Shown: one piece after another, positions 48,993 to 50,157 of the stretch
Layout of the letters: every line of letters starts with the position of its first letter
How positions within the stretch are numbered: position 1 is the stretch's first letter
Source: Bacteroidota bacterium
Lineage (GTDB): Bacteria; Bacteroidota; Bacteroidia; NS11-12g; UBA955
Length of the DNA stretch: 50,157 nucleotides
Assembly: GCA_030832905.1 (NCBI GenBank)
Contig: JAURIG010000003.1
Span: 1 to 50,157, forward strand
Direction of reading: 5' to 3'
Position numbers and translations under genes: made by a program
The notes under the pieces: generated by a model
What the model was told of the DNA's origin: nothing
Database searches by the model: none
Seen by the model: only the letters and a program-made list of their open reading frames with translations

Positions 48993-50040
48993 TCTAATTG
49001 CTTAAAAGCCAATGCCGCAATACTTTTACCTATCGCTAAAGAGCTTGTAGCTGCTGGGCTTGGCGCATTCAATACATGGATTTGACCAGGCAATTCTCTG
49101 ATGGCAAAATCATCAATTAAGCCCCCAGTTTTATCGCAAGCTTGAGCCCTTACACCAGCACCTCCAACAACTAAATCACTGGCTTTGATATTGGGCATCA
49201 ATTTTTGTAAAGCTTTGGTAAAAGCCGCCTTACTGAAAGATCTGTACATTTCACCAAAACCTGTGCGCCAGTATTTTTTGAATACGGCAATGAATCCTGA
49301 CCAAGTCAAAGACTCTATCAATTCTTTTAAATTGATTTGAGATTTCTTATACCCTTCTCTTTTAAAGGCTAAAACAGCATTTGGGCCAGCTTCAATTTCA
49401 CCGTCTATGCGGCGGGTAAAATGCACCCCTAAAAATGGGAAGTTGGGATCTGGAACAGGGTAAATCAAATGCTTAACCATTTGTCTTTTCTCATGCTTCA
49501 AGGCATAATACTCGCCTCTGAATGGAATGATTTTAATATCGAGATCTGGGATGGTCATGGCGGCCACCTTATCGGAGTATAGTCCTGCGCAGTTCACCAT
49601 CAAACGCGTTGTAAAACTTTGTTGATTGGTTTTAACTTGTATTTCATGAGCTTGAGCATTTACCGCCACTACTTTTTGATTGTACATCAATTCGCCGCCT
49701 AAGGATTGATATACTTCAGCATACTTATTGGCCACAACTTTGTAATCGACTATACCTGTTTGAGGCACTACCAATCCTTTAACCCCATAGGTTTCAGGTT
49801 CAATGGCTTTGATCTCTTCAGAATTGATATAGCGCAAACCTGTTAAACCATTTTCAACCCCGCGCTTATAGATATTATCAAGCGCCGTTAATTCAGACTC
49901 AGAGGTCGCTACAATGATTTTACCACACAATTCAAATGGAATTTGATGCACTTTACAAAACTCAATCAACAGATGATAGCCTTCAATGCAATTCAGGGCT
50001 TTTAAACTCCCCGGTTTGTAATAAATACCACTGTGAATCG
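48989..50040 (-). CDS. lhgO: L-2-hydroxyglutarate oxidase-like protein (partial; N-terminus replaced by anomalous sequence)
   Basis: IHSGIYYKPGSLKALNCIEGYHLL, GEIEAGPNAVLAFKREGYKK, LIYPVPDPNFPFLGVHFTRRIDGE, GAGVRAQACDKTGGLIDDF. The expected N-terminal FAD-binding GxGxxG and HQTGHNSGV segment is absent; sequence beyond ~50040 looks foreign. Confidence 0.82.
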
Positions 50041-50157
50041 TGCGGTCATGGTTGGCGTGACGGGCCACCAGGTCCGGGTGATTATCAGCCTCGTATTTGG
50101 TTTTGGCCCCCACCTGGGTCTTGTCCTGTGTGTCACGAACCTGATATGTGTCAAAGG

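Overview
This 50,157-bp window comes from a Bacteroidota-type genome. The evidence is PorT, T9SS-style C-termini, TAnnTTTG promoter elements, DUF1599/BT_3928-like genes, PSP1 and FISUMP. Most of it is an ordinary, densely coding chromosomal backbone: folP, zupT-like, saccharopine dehydrogenase, kmo, aroA, gpsA, polX, fumC, BatA-like, pyrC, glycosyltransferases, lptF/G-like, tgt, porT, ubiE, engB, FKBP, serS, PSP1, holB, rsmG, NhaD-like and a polysaccharide O-acylation cluster. Three tRNAs are present: Arg-TCT, Pro-TGG and Ser-GCT. The most unusual region is 33.86-36.16 kb. There, tRNA-Ser(GCT) is followed by an array of ~120-bp repeat units. Each unit has a terminator-like hairpin followed by a copy of the tRNA-Ser T-arm/3' end whose T-loop is split by a ~25-nt insert. 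Units on the two sides of a ~1.7-kb AT-rich stretch (34331-36065) bracket two orphan secreted-protein ORFs, the first apparently frameshifted. Other items worth a second look are a tandem CbbX-like AAA+ protein with a duplicated N-terminal module, a two-SGNH plus MBOAT cluster with divergent catalytic block I motifs, a Kazal/T9SS protein overlapping serS, and a probable chimeric contig end in the last ~117 bp. All calls were made by reading the sequence and the ORF track. No database searches were run.
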